Below are positions 22,327 through 33,401 of a stretch of DNA of 64,000 nucleotides, in pieces. Both the position numbers and the translations under genes were made by a program. The notes under the pieces are model-generated. The model saw only the letters and a list, made by a program, of their open reading frames with translations, did not search any database and was not told the DNA's origin. The stretch's first letter is position 1. The number at the start of each line of letters is the position of its first letter. The DNA comes from Opeltia flavorubescens. Lineage: Eukaryota > Ascomycota > Lecanoromycetes > Teloschistales > Teloschistaceae. The DNA lies in assembly GCA_000442125.1 (NCBI GenBank), contig KE546973.1:1612001-1676000 (forward strand), given 5' to 3'.

Positions 22327-24158
22327 CTACCATACCCTAGGCCACTTCGAACGGATGTCCACAGTGAAACCGCCATCCAGAGGACTCGGCGCATCATCCC
22401 TTACCATCCTCTTAACCTTCACCGGAATCTCAACCTCAAATTTCTGACCCCGATCTTCTTGCCGTTGATGCTTGAAGCATACCTCCAATGTCGTAAGGTA
22501 GGCGTACCTATCATGAAGGAAGAAGCTTTTGAATAGCCGAATGGCGACGTCTCTCGCTTTCAGGTTATTGAGGGGTGGCATGCGCACACTTCCCATCATA
22601 TCTTGGTGATATTCTGCGCAGAATGCGGAGCGCTCGTTGTTGAGCTGGACGATGACTTTCAGGGAATCGAGATGGTGGAAGCGAGAGAGTGCTTTAAGGG
22701 GCTCTCTTGGCTGGGAATTTGGTCAATTGGTGAGAGGAGAGGATATGGAATAAATGCTCACCCATTCTTGAGAGATGTCCACGCATAAATGCGATAATAC
22801 CGAGCAACCTTGACGCAGCTCTTCTAATTGCTCATTATTCCACCACCACAGTATAGGGTTTGGGGGCCGAGGCCAGTATAGAGGAGTATGGTATGAAAAC
22901 CGTCGTAGTGTTTGGTGATGTCTCACAATGGTTGGAATCACGGCGCCAGGCCCTTCGTTCAAGTCGTTGATGTGCAGTTCCTCCAATGTTGGAATCGTTT
23001 GAAGGAAGTCGATGACCGATTCCAGGGATTGACACGTCAAGGGTCCGTGCACCCATCTCGAATACTTGCGACTACCCACGCGGATCCCCATGGATAGTGA
23101 TTTCAATCTCGTGAGCTTGGGACCGATTATTTCGAAGAAAGCCTGCGGACAGCTAAGACCGAGATCGAGGCGTCGGAGGTGGCTCCAGTCCATGCAGCGA
23201 TCAAGCATTTGGCAGTGTTCCAGGTCGAACTCGTAGGTTTCCGGTGGGCCGGAGAAAGTCAACTCTCGAAGCGGTGGAAGTCTATCAGATTCTTCAAGCG
23301 GCAAATTCAAAGGTCTCGGAGTGGCGTTCATGACTTCCCACCTCAGCCCACGACCTCCCCAATGATACTCGAATTTTATGTCTAGACTGCGAAGGTTGGG
23401 AGATGCCAAGATGATGTGTCTGAGGTCGGAGAATATCGAGTATTGCTCTAACTTGTTTGTGATTCCTATGTCGGCGCTTTCATTCAAAATGCAGAAACTG
23501 AGACTATTGAGCAAGGGCGACGCCAGGAGCCGTCCATCGAGAGTGCCACGGTCATGATTGGTGACTAGAAGCTTGCAATTGGGATGGTGTTCTTCGAGGT
23601 TGGTAAGTACTGGGACAGAGATATCCCTGTACAGATCCCATCTGCTCCACGGTCAGTGACCTGCTTCCGATGTAACCGTTACCCTTGTCTGGAAACAATC
23701 GAGATGGTGATGATGAAAGCATACGTGAAACTTTTCAGACACTTCAAATCTTTCACTATCGCAAGAATCTTTCCATCAGAGATCGCGTGGCCGCTCTTTG
23801 GCGGGGTATTCTGATCCATTTTCCTTCCTCTATACGTGATCTTGAGGTGTCTGACGTAGTTGACAATTTCGTCGAATGGATCAAGAAGTCGCTTGGCCCA
23901 ACCGCGAGTTGCTTTACGATGGATGTAGTCTTCCCTCAATATTATAGAACGGAATAGGATTGGATCACATATCGCTTTGAGGGAGGTGCAAGTGGCTCGC
24001 AGTGGATGAAGATATTCAGACGATTCGGCATAAAGCTAACGGAAATGAACATGTCTGAAAATGATTCTCGTTTGCGAACGAAATGTTGGACTTACGAATT
24101 CGACGATGACAATGATGACGTCGGGTCCCAATGAAGACAGTAAATTACTCCGGGTCAT
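22327..24158 (-). CDS. F-box/leucine-rich-repeat-like protein
   Basis: Four exons (24096-24158, 23725-24035, 22762-23644, 22327-22710) give 546 aa with GT-AG introns and consistent phase. The short first exon encodes SNLLSSLGPDVIIVIVEF, continued by LYAESSEYLHPLRATCTSLK, an F-box-like start as in fungal F-box/LRR proteins. The rest alternates leucine-rich segments (SPNLRSLDIKF, WSHLRRLDLGL, LTRLKSLSMGI, IPTLEELHIND), consistent with irregular LRRs. It probably acts as a substrate adaptor in ubiquitin ligation; the target is unknown. An upstream in-frame ATG at 24,272 exists, but the protein from 24,158 fits the family better. The large exon is intact. Confidence 0.8.
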
Positions 24159-25144
24159 TGTCGCAGCTCTTCCTCGCTCAGCATATGGGAAATTTGGACA
24201 AATGGTCGATAGAAGTCGGCCAGCAGAAAAATACAGCGGAGGCATGCATTTTGATATAACATCAGGCAGCAAGATTCATTGTGGTGGCTGAAGCTGATCC
24301 TGACCGATCAGACCTTCGGCACGCGTGACTCCTGATGCGGAGCGTCCTAGAGCCAATAAAGTCATCTTTGTTGAAGCAAGTCATTATTCTGAGTTTGATC
24401 GAGGACTATTCAGGCGAACTCAGTGCAATTGTGGAGCAGAAGGAAGATCTATTGACTCCTCTCAAGATGTGTCATCGGTTATTGTCTAGGTCTAATCAGG
24501 CTAGCAGCATCGCTAGGTCGCCCGACACAGGGAAGCTGCAGCCGAGCTTAAGCCGCCAAGAAGACTTTGAGTCAGAGGAAGGAAAGTCGACTTTGCACTG
24601 TTGCGCAATGTCAGATACCCTCTCGTTGTTGGAGATATCCACCGATGGTTAAATATCTTGATCTTATCTTAATCATCACGTCCTGAACCGAGCCCTTCGT
24701 CCTTCATTGCATGCGTTCTACTGCACACCGCCTCAATCACTGAAACAGGAGTGTATGTCCTTTTTTGAGTCATAAGGTACAACATTGGCTCCCAGCATAG
24801 TCTAGGATACTGATCTTTGGATCGTACTTCCTCTGCACAGCCTTCAGCCTCCTAGCACTGTTCTTTTCATAATGCTGAGATTTTCGTGCGTCGAGCATGG
24901 ATGGACCTAATCTAGGTTATGTGTGTAAGCAACGATGTCTATCTACCGGGCCTAATATTGTCTTCGAGGATGATATGAATTGACCTAATTGACTGCCCCT
25001 TGGTGGGTATTATATGAACGTTATTTATCACCAACGATCGCTTTTGTCGGTAGCAGATGGCTCGGAGGCATGTATCTATGGAGTCACTCGCTTCACATAT
25101 TTTTTTCTTCCCGCTGAAAAGCTAGTTCCTCTATAATAAAGGAC
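24159..25144. other. Intergenic, no recognised gene
   Basis: A frame at 24,335-24,652 has no family resemblance. The region holds the F-box/LRR promoter and, at its far end, the 3' end of the second rhodopsin-domain gene. Nothing else was identified. Confidence 0.45.
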
Positions 25145-26564
25145 TTATACGATATTCTTCGCATAGAACGCGCTATTATACTGCCCCGAAGATAGATCAT
25201 CAACCTTCACCACTTCCTCCCGCTCGATGTCCATTTCGATCGTTTGTCTTATCCTTCCCGGAGGTAAAAGGTCCAGCTCATGCAGCGGATCATGATTTTC
25301 GCCGTTGGTTCTGCCCTGGATTGAAAGCTTGGGACCTAAGCGGAGCTGCTCGCTGCTCGTATGACGGGCGTACCCTGACCTTCTTTGCCGGCTGTGTTTA
25401 CTGTTGGTTGATGAGATCTTTGTCCTTACTCTGTGGACGAATTGGAGGAAGAGAGGGCGTAAGGTGGGACAACAGGCGGCCCAGATGATGACGTTGACCT
25501 CGTTTCTATCATTATTTGAGTCGTCAGAAAAGATTCCAGATCGGGGTTGGGGCTAGACTGACGCGTTCCAGATGAGTAATTTCACCGTTATCCCTAGACA
25601 GCTCAGCACTGGGATTAGACGACGTGTCAATCCTTTAGGAACTCACAGGTAAAATCTGATTCTGCTGTCAGGGTTGGAACGTACGAAGTCTTGACGAAGC
25701 CGCAGATACCGGAGCTGAAAGCATTGAGCTGATTCTAGCTGTTACATGAGGGATGGGAAGAAAACGTACAAGATTCCCAAGCCGAGCAGCAAAGATAACA
25801 TTACTTTCTTTGTTCGGGACATCTGAAGGTTCCACACGATGGTGATGGGCGTTAGGGACAATGCAATGTCAATGAAAGCAAGATAAGCTTCATAAGTTTA
25901 GCGCTCGTATCTAATACCTGCAGAGGCTCAAGATGGGTTCATACACGCCCCTGCTACATCAAAGTTGTTGACCTTCTTAGCGTCCCAGCATTTCCCCGTT
26001 CCAGGCACCCAAAGTGCGCTGGGAGGCGAGCACTGTCCCATCAAAGAGTATATAAGCCCGAATGCCATCAGTATGGAACTGACGGCGCAGAAGATCAAGA
26101 ACCACGTCCGTTTTCTGCTGGGCCCTTGAAGCCTGTAGATCAACAACGCAACAGAGACCTTGCCAGTCGCAAAGGCAGCGATACAGAAAGTTTGGGATAC
26201 CCAGTTCAGTTCCAGGACGTGAGACTTTTGCGCTGGGTGAGGGTCCAGGTAGAAAACATGACGAGCGCCACCAGCGAGAGCGTATGCAGTGAAAAGCGCC
26301 GAGAAAACGAATGCTAGTATCTGCCCTCGCAAGTCAGCCTCCGCCAAATTTCGAACGTGACAGCAACTTTAATATTGGGTAACTGACCAGTGTGAAAAAT
26401 ATTACCCAGTCATCATACCAGAGATTGCCGGTGACTTTGGTTCGTGTGTAGAATCTCAGCGCAACAAAGATCGTCGAAGCGACGCATTCTATCCAGGTCA
26501 CGGCGAGTAGCTCGGAAGCTCTGTTCTGATCACCCCCTGGAGGAGCCACTGCGCTAGAGCTCAT
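25145..26564 (-). CDS. Second rhodopsin-domain (PTH11/SAT4-like) membrane protein
   Basis: This multi-exon gene reads leftward. Exon 1 is 26388-26564, exon 2 is 25945-26320, and exon 3 starts at 25887. Smaller exons then lead to a last exon ending at TAA 25,145-25,147. The chain joins in frame through five GT-AG introns. Protein landmarks: FVALRFYTRTKVTGNLWYDD; FATGKVSVALLIYRLQG; GASYLAFIDIALSLTPITI; GICGFVKTSYVPTL; TWDNGEITHLE; VNVIIWAACCPTLRPLFLQF. These are the ordered signatures of the fungal rhodopsin-domain family with seven membrane passes. A charged cytoplasmic tail of about 90 aa ends HELDLLPPGRIRQ...NSAFYAKNIV. Ligand and role are unknown. It is divergent from the O-methyltransferase at 27,208. 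Confidence 0.85.
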
Positions 26565-27207
26565 GCTTCGAAAAGCGTGTTGCGCTCTTTCTGTTAATTA
26601 TTGACGATGTAGTACAAGAGATAAAAGAGAAGTGGGTTCTCTCTTGCTTCCATGGCGTTAAGATGGGAAACGATCTTTCGATCGACGAGTGCCAATCCAT
26701 TACTTCGGTTCGATCATGGCACGGCTTTGATAGTGGCGCAGCTGCAGTCACTCAATATGCATGTACCCCGCTGCAGCGTTCAGGAGGAATGTCGCTAAGA
26801 GCCGTCCAATCAAGTACTAGGTTTATGGTGGGACGCACTCGAAGCTGATTCGCTCATCCCCTGACAGAGGATCGCGGACCATATGCAGTTATCTAAGGAT
26901 TGCGATCATCGAATGAAAAGCGGGGTCTTGGGCGGATTAAGTTATGATCAGCGCCATATCTGTCGAACCTGCATGTCGGAGAATCCTTCCCGATGCCCAA
27001 CGCCAGGAACGGAGGGGGTGGACGGGCCGTCGTGAAACATGAAGGATGTGCTGGGGACGGAACAATGACGTGATTATCTCCCACCCGACAAACATGGGAT
27101 TACCGTCAAAACGATTGCGCCGCACAGACGGTGTTCGCACAGAGTTCTGCTCAATACAAAAATCAAACTTTTTTCTCATCAAAGCTACATGACATCGCCT
27201 TACAGTC
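26565..27207. promoter_or_regulatory. Divergent promoter region, membrane protein and O-methyltransferase
   Basis: A 643-bp region between divergent start codons. No intact gene is seen; frames here are short and overlapping. Shared regulation is possible but not shown. Confidence 0.4.
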
Positions 27208-28628
27208 ATGGCAGATATCTTGGCACAGCTACAGTCGATAAAAGCCCACTTGGCCGGAAGCGATGTCGTTGAGCTTGATACAGTCTCTCGCTTGGAAGCT
27301 GTCAAGATTGCTCGAAGTATCTCGATAGATTTGGAAGACCCCGGGGATTTGATTGACAGGATAATCTACCAGGTACATTTACCACATCGGTCTTTCCATG
27401 TTATCGAACGCTTTGCAATATAACGTTGCAGTGTAAGACTGATTTCACATCAGCCGGCAGAAAATATCTGGATCCGCATAGCAGTAGAGTTAGGCTTGTT
27501 CGATGTTCTGAACAAGAGTACGACTTCTCCAAATGCGCAAGTCCTCGCAGAGGCAGTCAGCGCAGAGGTGACGCTGCTGGAAAGGGCTCTTAGAGGACTT
27601 GTTGCTATGCATGCTATTTGCGAGGTTGGTGAGGATGGCTATGGTCCGACAAAGATCTCTAGAGCGTTTGCAACTGACAAGGGGACATCTATGTCCCGAG
27701 TATTGTGAGATAACATCTCTTCAACCTCATAACCATCACCGTTTCCATGTACCATCCCCATAGCACTTGTGATATCATTCGGAAAGACCGTAATCATCAC
27801 CAGCTGTACCTTTTCTAGAACGATAACGGATCTGAGAACAATCACTGATCGAATCTTAGCGTTGACGCCATCCATCCGACTTGGTACAAACTCCCCGAGG
27901 TTCTTACCTCAACAAAATACCACTGTCCGGTCGACCCAAACTATTCAGGAATGCAGCTCGCCTTCAACACCAAGGATAATTTCTTCGCGTACCTTGCTCG
28001 AAAGCCGGAAATCTTAAAGGATTTTGGCGTCTTCATGGCCTCACAAGCTATTGGCCGTCCGAACTTCCTCGACATTTACCCTGCAGCAGAGCAGTTGATT
28101 AAAGGTTTTGAATCCGACAAGAATCCCGAAGGTGTAATGCTTATCGATGTCGGCGGTGCTACTGGGGAGGAAGCCCTTGAATTCAAGCGTCGATTACCGG
28201 CCGCCCCAGGTCGTATGATTGTACAAGATCAAAAATCGGTTATCCAACAGCTACCAAACACCCCGGGTCTTGAAAAGATGGTGCACAACTTCTTCACCCC
28301 GCAACCCGTTCATGGCGCAAGAGCGTATTACTTCCGACGGATTTTCCACGATTGGAACGATGAGCGCTGCCTGGCTATTCTGCGAAATACGGCCTTAGCC
28401 ATGGTTCCAAGGTATTCAAAGTTACTGATTAATGAGCTTGTCGTACCAAGGCGCGGGGCGAGTTCGTTCGCGACGAATCAGGACTTGAATATGATGGGGT
28501 TGCTTTCGGCTCAGGAGAGGACAGAGGAGCAATGGCGGGAGCTTTTACCTGCAGCTGGCCTTAAGATAGTTGAAATATGGACTCCTGAAGGGGGGACAGA
28601 GAGTATCATTGAGGCAATGCTGGAGTAG
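27208..28628 (+). CDS. SAM-dependent O-methyltransferase (fungal class I type)
   Basis: Three exons (27208-27372, 27454-27704, 27860-28628) give about 394 aa. The winged-helix dimerisation region is seen as RIAVELGLFDVLNK ... RALRGLVAMHAICE. The catalytic domain has the SAM-binding VMLIDVGGATGEEALEFK followed by MIVQDQKSVI (acidic pocket replaced by Q-D-Q), then AYYFRRIFHDWNDERC with the presumed catalytic His, and LLINELVVPRRG. Order and length match fungal O-methyltransferases such as those in aflatoxin-type pathways, which methylate hydroxyl groups of secondary metabolites. The second intron (155 bp) is long for this genome and might hide a small exon. No biosynthetic backbone gene is nearby, so the pathway is unknown. 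Confidence 0.9.
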
Positions 28629-29115
28629 AAGAACAGCGATGAACTGACGTGAAAACTATGATACGGTAACCCAATCGGAAATTCTGGTTATTTTAGGTTC
28701 TTGTTGCCGTGTATAGCTTGTATGAGATCGAAGACTTACCACCAATTTTAAAATCAACCTCTTGCAGACGACAAGACTGCATCGAATATTCGATATGCGA
28801 AGTATTTCATCCACGAAGGAATGCTGTAAACACGATGGTATCTTTATTTGAATGCACATGCACTTTACCTCTAGCTTGCATTACTTTGTCTCAGGCAAAC
28901 GCGACGCCTCTCTTCTACGCCTTAATCTCCATCAGTCTGACCAAAGTATATTTCTTCTTTTACTTTCCATACTAGCGCTGAATATTTGAAAAAAGTAGTC
29001 GTTACTGAACAACGCTGTTAGCTTTGAAAAGGGAAAGATGTCCCAATTATCACGAGAGAAATTTGGCAAGTTTCTGAATCAACACCAAGCCCACGGCAGT
29101 CTACGCATCGCTTAA
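28629..29115. other. Intergenic, no recognised gene
   Basis: No supported coding region. The first exon of the DUF3176 gene may lie within 29,037-29,115, because the open exon beginning at 29,116 contains no in-frame ATG. Confidence 0.4.
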
Positions 29116-30811
29116 AGTAACCTGCGTCAGAAAAGGCCACCTGTCCTTCAACTTCCCCAAACACGCAAGAAGGAGCGATGCGGAGACGGATTATGGCAAT
29201 GGGAGCTCGTAGCGTTCACGACCTGTATCACATCTCTTACAGCTATCGTTATTACTGTGGCCGTCCATCACGACAAGCCTCCACCAAGCTTCCCGCTTGG
29301 CGTTACGCTGAATCCACTCGTGGCAATATTCTCCACTGTTATGAAGACGACCATGTTATACTGTGCTGCAGAAGCTGTCAGCCAGTCAAAGTGGATCTGG
29401 TTTCGTAGTAAAGCTCCACCTTTATCTGACATTGAAGTGTATGATCAGGCTAGTAGAGGGCCCTGGGGCTCTTTGAATATGTTCTCGCGCATTCGCTGGA
29501 GGTATGGCTTTTGCATATGGCCAACATGAATTCAATATCTTAATATTCAATTAGAGGCTGGTCCGCTCTTGGAGCTATTGTTATCACCTTGTCGGTAGCG
29601 CTTGATGCTTTCTTACAGCAGATCATTCACTTTAAGGAAGTCCGAATGATTGATGACTCCGAATCCGTCGTCCAAGTGCAGCGGCTTTTCTATCATGAAA
29701 ACACCAGCACCCCGATACCGCAGAAAGCAGTTTTTGGTGCACTTTACGATTTCGAACCCCTTGGAACGGTTTTCAACTGTCCATCTGGAGACTGCGAGTG
29801 GAGCCCTTACCAGTCTCTAGGCATTGGCCAGCAGTGCACCCATATCGAGGATTACGTTCAGTTCGACAACTCATGCTTCTATGACGAGACCAGCACTTGC
29901 AGCATTTACCTCGACTTTCTATCCCTTCTATTTCAACTATTCCTTACAAGTAATCTTTCACAAGCTCATTGGACAACGACTGATATATCCACTACCGGGC
30001 CATTGCTCAAAATACAAAATATTGGAATCAACCTTGCATACATCACTCGTTTGTATCTATCCCCGGTGAAAGATACAGTAACGAATGCGTGAAATTGTCC
30101 ATACGACAGTGGAAACAGCCCAGAGAATATATCAGCCTGTATTGACTGGCTTCGAACCCTTGTCAAAGCAATGTATGCACACTTTACTGGTGTGTTCATC
30201 AGTATACAGCCAATGTAAAGGCCGATAAGTTTACCGAGAAATATCTGAACTCTTGGGCGAATAATACAGCGCTCAACACCTCCAATGTGATGGGTTCTGC
30301 CCTCAAAGCGTACGAAATTATCCCGACAAATGAAGATTGGAACGACATTGTGGTCGAAGTCAACAACACATCTCCACGCTCTCATCCTAGGAGCGCTGCC
30401 CAATCAATCTCTAAGCAGGACAGAGATTCAAATATAGAGCCCTTCACCTTCCAAATTGAATTCGAGAGCCATACAGCCGCAAGCGCTTGGCTTTGCACTT
30501 TTTTCAACGTTAGTCAATCTCTAAATGAGTCTCTCTTTCCAGCCAGTGAAGCAACTTCAAGATTCGATAATCTAGCCTTTTTCTTCGAACCTGATCAAAG
30601 CCTACCTTCGTATGGAACCGAGCAGGATGACAAGATGCCTCAAACCTTGTCCAAAATCGCTTGGTCGATGACGCAACTCATCCGTCGGAGTTTGTACCAC
30701 ACAGGCGGAATCCTGGATTATCTACCTCCAGACGATAGTTTCAGGATACCTGCAGATGCATCCGTAGCAGGAACCGTCTTCAGAACCTCGAATGTAGTTG
30801 GAGTCCGCTGA
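29116..30811 (+). CDS. DUF3176 membrane protein, C-terminal part separated by a stop
   Basis: Exons about 29116-29501, 29555-30088 and 30169-30811 join in frame. The landmarks are those of fungal DUF3176 proteins: WELVAFTTCITSLTAIVITV; TLNPLVAIFSTVMKTTMLYC; SQSKWIWF; GPWGSLNMF; the FNCPSGDCEWSPYQSLGI extracellular segment; TGPLLKIQNIGINLAYITRL; LYWCVHQYTANVKADKFTEK; and SVAGTVFRTSNVVGVR. It is a multi-pass plasma-membrane protein of unknown function. The 80-bp intron 30089-30168 is needed to keep the LYWC motif in frame. After GVR a TGA interrupts the expected last membrane helix (QWLIFHAVLITMTTILTI), which continues in the same frame to 31,288. That suggests a nonsense mutation, read-through or an allele difference. 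The first exon is unresolved. Confidence 0.8.
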
Positions 30812-31288
30812 CAATGGCTGATATTCCACGCGGTACTTATTACAATGACTACCATTCTCACAATTACAACGGCAATAAGAACCTCTCGACAGAATACCCC
30901 GGCGTGGAGGTTGTCAACAATTCCTCTGATGGTGCATGGACCATATTCTTTGATAGAGCGTTCAACAGATGCCCTTGATACAGAAGATCAATTGTATCGT
31001 ATGGCCAAACGCACGAATGCGACTCTCCATTCGACTTCTGAAGGCTGGAAGCTCCAGGTACGGATGTCCTCCAGTAACCTTAAGAACTCATACTCAAATT
31101 CCGGTACGATGCAGGATAAGATAGAAGGTGTCACCAACAACAGAACAGTACCTCAAGCTGACTCCTCGCAAGCGGATGACTTCAGGAACACATTGCGCGG
31201 AAGTACCAATTTTGAATCGACAACTTTAGCTGGCGCACATCCACCGACATCCGTGATAACAAGAGTCACGAGATCCCGCTCTATCTAA
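30812..31288 (+). CDS. Detached C-terminal segment of the DUF3176 gene
   Basis: This is in the same reading frame as the upstream DUF3176 exon, beyond one TGA codon. It encodes the family's final transmembrane helix and a Ser/Thr-rich cytoplasmic tail (RMAKRTNATLHSTSEGWKLQ) ending SVITRVTRSRSI. It has no promoter of its own and would be expressed only by read-through or from an allele with a sense codon. In relatives the position is usually Trp (VRWPW...), which makes TGG-to-TGA the simplest explanation. Confidence 0.5.
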   Translation, partial: QWLIFHAVLITMTTILTITTAIRTSRQNTPAWRLSTIPLMVHGPYSLIERSTDALDTEDQLYRMAKRTNATLHSTSEGWKLQVRMSSSNLKNSYSNSGTMQDKIEGVTNNRTVPQADSSQADDFRNTLRGSTNFESTTLAGAHPPTSVITRVTRSRSI

Positions 31289-33401
31289 GAGGATCCCAAA
31301 CGACGCTGAGCGGTAGACATACCCTTGCAAGGCTCTCAGTCGTAGAGCTTCAAGTAGAAAAATGTGTACATTGCTTTATGATTGGTATCTCTGGTATGCG
31401 TTAGATAATGCCTAGGTAATTCAAAGCGAATATTTTAAGCCCTGCAAATCAGAAATCGGGCGAACTATACTGCAGAGAAAGCAACATACAGCTAGTTAGA
31501 GTGCGTGTTGAACAACCTCCGTTGACTGAGATCTGCAGACTCAGCTGCAATTTATTAAAGCAAAACCTCTCAAATATTCGAGATCTGACCTCGCGCACTC
31601 GTTTGCGTGGGTTTTCATTAAAACGAAGTTTCTACAGATCATCTGGAGTTGATGGATGGGAGATAGACTTGTTGCTAGTACTGTATACACATGATTGGGT
31701 AAAAGAACCTTCTTTGTGTCTGGGTAACTTATCTTGCAATTTCCTTGGAGTAGCATACGCACTTGCTCCCCCTCTGTTTTGCTCGTGACTTCCCCGTGAA
31801 AAAGAGAAGGAGAAGTTGAGCAGCTAGCTAGCGACTTTAGCGCCAAATGGAGGGCAACTTTTGGGTAGCTCGAGCTATCTAACTCGCTCGAGAAGTTCCT
31901 AGTGTCATTTGAGAAATGAGGTTCGTTGAGTGATTACTGTGTTAATCATTTGGCCATCTTGACCAGATTATGTGAGCGATCTCTTCCAGCGCCTACGCCT
32001 ACAGCTCCACCTATCTATACACAAACGGTACCACGAGTTCTATCCCCAATTACCCCTGCACTACCTAGTAGATTAAACAAACGTCTCATCGTATCTACAT
32101 GACAATGGTAGACCTCTCGATCGAATTTATCAACCTATGGCTAGGTTTTCCTAGCCAATCAAGAAGCAATACGTATATGCGCTGGGATCGAACCTGGACG
32201 AGCAAAGGTATCCTGGAGAAACCTCGTGACCTCTACCTTACTCGTTATGAGAAATCGGTGAAATTGAACCATGTATATACAATGGGTTATTTTGTCTTCG
32301 CGTTCTGGCGTCATCGTTGAGGTCATATGTTTATACCATATTACCAAGATTCAATACCTGCACATGCTGCAGGCTGATGGGTTTTGAATCGAAATGAAAG
32401 GGGAAATTTGATTGGCTAATATGGCGAGGCTGCGTTTTGCCCGTAGCGGAGCCTTAAGCAGCTGCCCGCAGAACCTAAGCCACCCGCCATCTCGGTCGGC
32501 TTTGCAGGCTCCACGACTATCAAGCGATCAGACTCGAAAGACATGATCTGGGCATTGCGATATTCCTGATTGAGATGACCAGTCATCCAGATCCGATGTG
32601 ATAATCCCCTCTGCTAAAGAGAAAGACAATCCGCGAGTGCGCGTGAGGGTCATTGAGCTCGACCTATCTGGACGTGGAGGCACCTCTTAGACAGGTTATA
32701 GTGTTGTCGAAATGAACCAGTGAGCTCCCGCCCACATTCGCATTTCATCTCCTGTCATTGTGGTTGTCTTCCTGTTGATGCAAGTTAATCCGCACTGACG
32801 CTGTAGAACTCTATGGAGTCTGGCTGTTGCAGAATTAGAGGACAAATACAAGCGGCATGTTTCTCATTCGAGTGTAGACATCGATGATCTTTGTTCCGCT
32901 GCTCGTGAGCGTCAGCGTGGGTGCGTTCAAAAACAGTGGAGATTGAAAGGTAACACTAGGGAGCCTCTGCTTTCTTCATTATGATTTCAACTATGCTGAT
33001 ACACAGCTTAATTAGCTGTTGGGCGCAACAACTCGACTGTCGTTGTACGAGATATCTTCGCAAGAATGATCGTCTGGGTCCAAAAGTTTGTAGATGTCGG
33101 CGAAATCACTGTCAATTAGAAATATAGTCAGCCCGCGCTTCTCATTTTTTGGACTCAGTCGAGATTGGCTGAGATACCTTTATTGCACTTCGTTTGAGTT
33201 GTGGGAGGGAGTCACATCCAGCCTTATCCAGCCCTTACGATACCCGAGACTGCATTAGGGCGCATGCAAGTTCCAGAAGAGGCAGGTGGTGCGTCAACAT
33301 AGCATAAAACATAAGCCTCCCCACTCGTCGCAATTGCTGATACTGCTGGAATCCCGATCTCACTTACTGCACCAATATGGCAAAAAAACTATCATGCTAG
33401 T
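31289..33401. other. 2.1-kb intergenic region with no recognised gene
   Basis: Frames at 31,501-31,788 and 32,099-32,320 show no family resemblance. No hairpin, tRNA or repeat structure stood out by eye. The right end presumably carries the HET-gene promoter. Confidence 0.45.

Noticed and set aside
14185-28628. Secondary-metabolite cluster formed by the monooxygenase, dehydrogenase and O-methyltransferase
   Set aside because: The three enzymes are spread over 14 kb with F-box and other genes between them, and no synthase, transporter or pathway regulator is present.
30089-30168. Apparent frame break in the DUF3176 gene before LYWCV
   Set aside because: An 80-bp GT-AG intron restores the family motif in phase, so it is not a lesion.
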